DNA from: Hymenolepis diminuta
Lineage: Eukaryota; Platyhelminthes; Cestoda; Cyclophyllidea; Hymenolepididae
Assembly (NCBI GenBank): GCA_900708905.1
Contig: CAADRB010000020.1
Coordinates: forward strand, 2,116,550-2,180,549
Length of the DNA: 64,000 nucleotides
Direction of reading: 5' to 3'
Shown: one piece after another, positions 61,026 through 64,000 of the stretch
Layout: each line of letters starts with the position of its first letter
How positions within the stretch are numbered: the stretch's first letter is position 1
Notes under the pieces: model-generated
Told to the model about the DNA's origin: nothing
Databases searched by the model: none
The model's input: only the letters and a program-made list of their open reading frames with translations
Translations under genes and position numbers: made by a program

Positions 61026-64000
61026 CTAAAACGAAGTTGATGGATTTTCATTTACTGGAATGTCAGAAATATTTCAAATTTGTATAAAAATATTGGTATT
61101 AAGGTACTTTTGACTAAATAGTGGTTCATATCGCAAAAGGTCGGTGGTTAAATAAAATTACCACTAGATATTTTTACTGAATGTAGCTGAACAAGAATTA
61201 CCTTTATTTTTTTAACTAACTGAATTACTTTATTTTATCCAATTTGGTTTCCTCAGAAATATATCTGAAAATCGTTCTTCTTTTTCTTTACATTCATGGG
61301 TTGGAGTCCAGGATTAATTTAAAATATTATGAGCCATAACCAAATCATCTAATTATGAAAATCCCCATAAGAGCCTATCCCAGAGAAAAAAGGCCAACGC
61401 ACAAAAATGCCCACGATTTTACACACCCACATATCTAACAGAGGACAATACTGAACTAAGCCAGTCCTAATTATGCCAAGTAGCTGGGAGTGCCATTAAT
61501 AGAAAAGAAATACGGGTTAGGCAAATAGTGAAATGGCACCTGTCTTTAAAACGAAATCATACTTAACATTTAAATGTTGGAGGTAAAGCCAGTGGGAGTT
61601 ATGACAGTGTCATAAACCACAGTTGGAATTTAGTTGTTTCGTTTGTAATCCCAGCAAACATGTAGTAACCATAGTTTGAGAAAAAATATTTCAAATGCGA
61701 GACTCCATTCTTCAGTCTGTTTACTTCCATTTAAAAGGGTTGGTTTCCCTTGATTTGACTTTAAGGTGTTTGGCTCTTACAAACTCTCTTTTAAATTTCT
61801 TCATTCTAATTTAGAGTTATTAGTTCCCCAATCTGACCTCATTTTGTTGTAGATCCACCGTTGCATACGCTGTTATCATTATTATTGTCAACAGTAATGT
61901 ACAAAATTTTAAATTTTTAATTATAGAAAGAAACCAATATCAAATAACGGTAAGTCTAACAAATGATAAAAGGGAGGGGATCAACAAGGTACAAAAGGCA
62001 ACTTCAATGTATCAGAGTCGAACTTTAATTTTTAGATTCGGCTTGTACAATATTTGTGAAATGATCAATTTACGTTCCAAAATTCAAATTTCACGAATCC
62101 TACCCTGAATTGCACCAAATGCACGTCTGCGATGTTCAGTATTTATTTACCGGTATTATTCAATCTAGAAGGGTCAGTCTTAACGCTTCAAATTGTTATT
62201 TCCAATGGTTGAGAAGGCAAATAATCTTACATGATATTCCGCAGTTTACAGTCTTTACATAGCAGAGATGAGATAGCTAAATATTTTAAGTCAGCAGAGC
62301 TCTGTAGGTTGTGTCCACTCAAGGTGAAGTCAAAAACAGAAAGATTAATTATGCTCAGTATTAGAAGAGAGCAAAGAATTTTTGTGCGATTGAGCAGTTT
62401 TCTACCAATCATTTAGTGAATTTTCACCAAGATAAATATGCATTAGACATGTTTAGCATCCGAACCATTAACGTATGCATTTTGACCTCACAAGATATTA
62501 GGATCCGATTATTTAGAAGCCACAAAATATAAGGACTTTTTCCAAACAAGTGATTCGGCATAAGAATTTACAGACTTAAATTTTCAAGGGGATGTCAAGT
62601 TTTCGACATACTATACAGTCTGAAATTAATTGTTCGATTGCAAATATGATAATGAATTATTGCAGATTTGCACGTACAGAATGACGCAAAGAGCTGTCTA
62701 GCAAACCTCAAATCCACAGATGCTATTGTGGAGTTCCGAATCTGTATGATTTTAAATTCAAATAAAGTCTAAGGATATGTATGTTTTTCTCCTATATCTT
62801 TTCATAAAAAACTGACCATTAATTTAATTAAATAACTTTTAAAATTGAAAGATTTTTCCCTGCCATTCCGTGGTTCTCTGCAAAGAAGTGAACGCAATAG
62901 GTGACGCAAGATGATTTGTCTCTTAAGGGAATGAGAGCTTAATAATAACACCAAATCATGATGCTCAACAGTCTAATAAGCGCTCGTGTATGACGTCTTA
63001 ACATTTAGAGATGTAATTTCAAGAACGTGGCTAACTCATTCCTGAAGTAAATGTAAAAATGGGAATAATTTTATAAATCACATAATTAAGATAATTATGT
63101 TTTTCAAAATTGGCCTTTGCCAACCTTACCACTAGCACAAGTTTAAAACAGCTTCACCTGAGCTCACTTACTGGTAATTTACATCAAAATGTTCATTACT
63201 TAGCTCTTTTTAAGTTCGAAACAATTTTCAGCATATATGTTTAAAATCAGGCAGAACTGCCCTAGTAGAGATAAAACTATCGGTGGTATATTGTTAAAGG
63301 TTTGTATAGTAGTAAAAATACGATATTTCCCCATTATCCTTAGTTAAATAGGATAAATTGCAGCTCTACAAAAAAATTTCGCATAATCCATTAGTGTGTT
63401 GAGAATTCCAATTGAAAGAACTCAAGTGAACCTCGTCCACCTACCCATGGCTATATGAAGAAGCAAATACATAAAAGTGACAAAATCAACTGGTCAGAGA
63501 TCCCTGAATATCGTGGACGTGAAATTAATCAGAAACCCGAGGATCAAATAATAAAAATTTTTCCATTATTATCCATTATTCCATTATCAGAAATTGAATT
63601 ACATTTCATACGGAAAGGTGAACAACTCAATTCCTTTAGAATTCGAACGACTATTGACATTCTGAGTTCATCATAAATTTGATCTCTGAATGTTTTGCCA
63701 TTCCGCGTGTTCAAATGCTATTCCTCCGATAAAAGTTGTTAATGTTTTCTTTGCTTCGTCATGGAAAATAATAATCCCTATTGCATATTAACTATGACTG
63801 ATATTCAAAATATAGAAAGTATCAAAATCTCCGGACCTATATAAGTATTTTCGAGATAATTTTATAGTGATACATTACAAATGCTGGAATTAGAGCTTGC
63901 ATTTTTGTGCCTTTAATTATTGCACAATTTGTTGCTTGTTTCTGATTGATTAAAACCAGTTCCTATATAAGGCGAAGATTGCAATACCTGGATAATACAT
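61026..64000. other. Upstream of the acyltransferase-like gene; start exon not found
   Basis: The minus strand here should hold the missing 5' exon, unless it lies beyond the window. It needs a donor in phase 1. The ORF at 62412-62227 has a signal-peptide-like start and a GTAAGA donor, but in phase 2, so it does not fit. A plus-strand ORF at 63416-63676 is listed separately. The rest is AT-rich with no support for genes. Confidence 0.45.
63416..63676 (+). other. Unassigned exon-like ORF at the window edge, plus strand
   Basis: Open for 86 codons to a stop at 63676, with an internal ATG at 63455. It includes KINWSEIPEYRGREINQKPE and then FPLLSIIPLSEIELHF. Composition looks protein-like, but no family, acceptor or promoter is evident. 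It could be a last exon, a single-exon small gene or a relic. Confidence 0.3.

Noticed and set aside
62227..62416. Overlapping ORFs on both strands, the minus one with a signal-peptide-like start and a GTAAGA donor
   Set aside because: Tested as the missing first exon of the acyltransferase-like gene, but the donor leaves phase 2 and the acceptor at 61026 needs phase 1. No other support.
1..64000. CRISPR arrays, operons, IS elements, prophage or bacterial contamination
   Set aside because: No regular spaced repeats and no long uninterrupted ORFs; all recognisable genes are spliced and eukaryotic.

Overview
This is eukaryotic DNA: AT-rich, with protein-coding exons split by GT..AG introns and no prokaryotic signals. 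Five multi-exon genes can be modelled with consistent reading phase at every junction. The mix of tiny introns (32, 36, 37, 38 and 43 bp) with kilobase introns, the 5'-short/3'-long intron pattern in the dynein gene, and degenerate dispersed repeats suggest a flatworm. An AT-rich cestode or a schistosome-like genome is plausible, but the sequence does not prove it.

Layout: (1) 570-4760, plus strand: an unusual ZNRD2 (SSSCA1) relative with four tandem zinc-ribbon modules, each cut by a phase-0 intron at the same place. (2) 7455-11484, minus: a CDK8/19 Mediator kinase with a Q/P-rich tail and two tiny in-frame exons. (3) 14431-23629, minus: a complete ten-exon cytoplasmic dynein 1 intermediate chain with a 36-bp, stop-free, in-frame intron just before its LC8-binding motif. 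(4) 25809-26294, plus: Sm D1 (SNRPD1), three exons. (5) 29366-61025, minus: a 32-kb gene for a membrane-anchored relative of the WS/DGAT (WSD1-like) acyltransferases. It keeps the PLW motif, but the second His of HHxxxDG reads as Ser and the ND motif reads as SE, so it may be a pseudoenzyme. Its first coding exon was not found.

Genes 2 and 3 point the same way; 3 and 4 are divergent; 1/2 and 4/5 are convergent. No shared pathway is evident: the products serve Mediator regulation, microtubule transport, splicing and (by ancestry) lipid acylation. Large introns and gaps hold at least five families of old, diverged repeats, two dinucleotide tracts, a tRNA-like SINE candidate and several exon-like ORFs that I could not assign. 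All exon boundaries come from reading splice signals and protein similarity by eye; no transcript or database was consulted.
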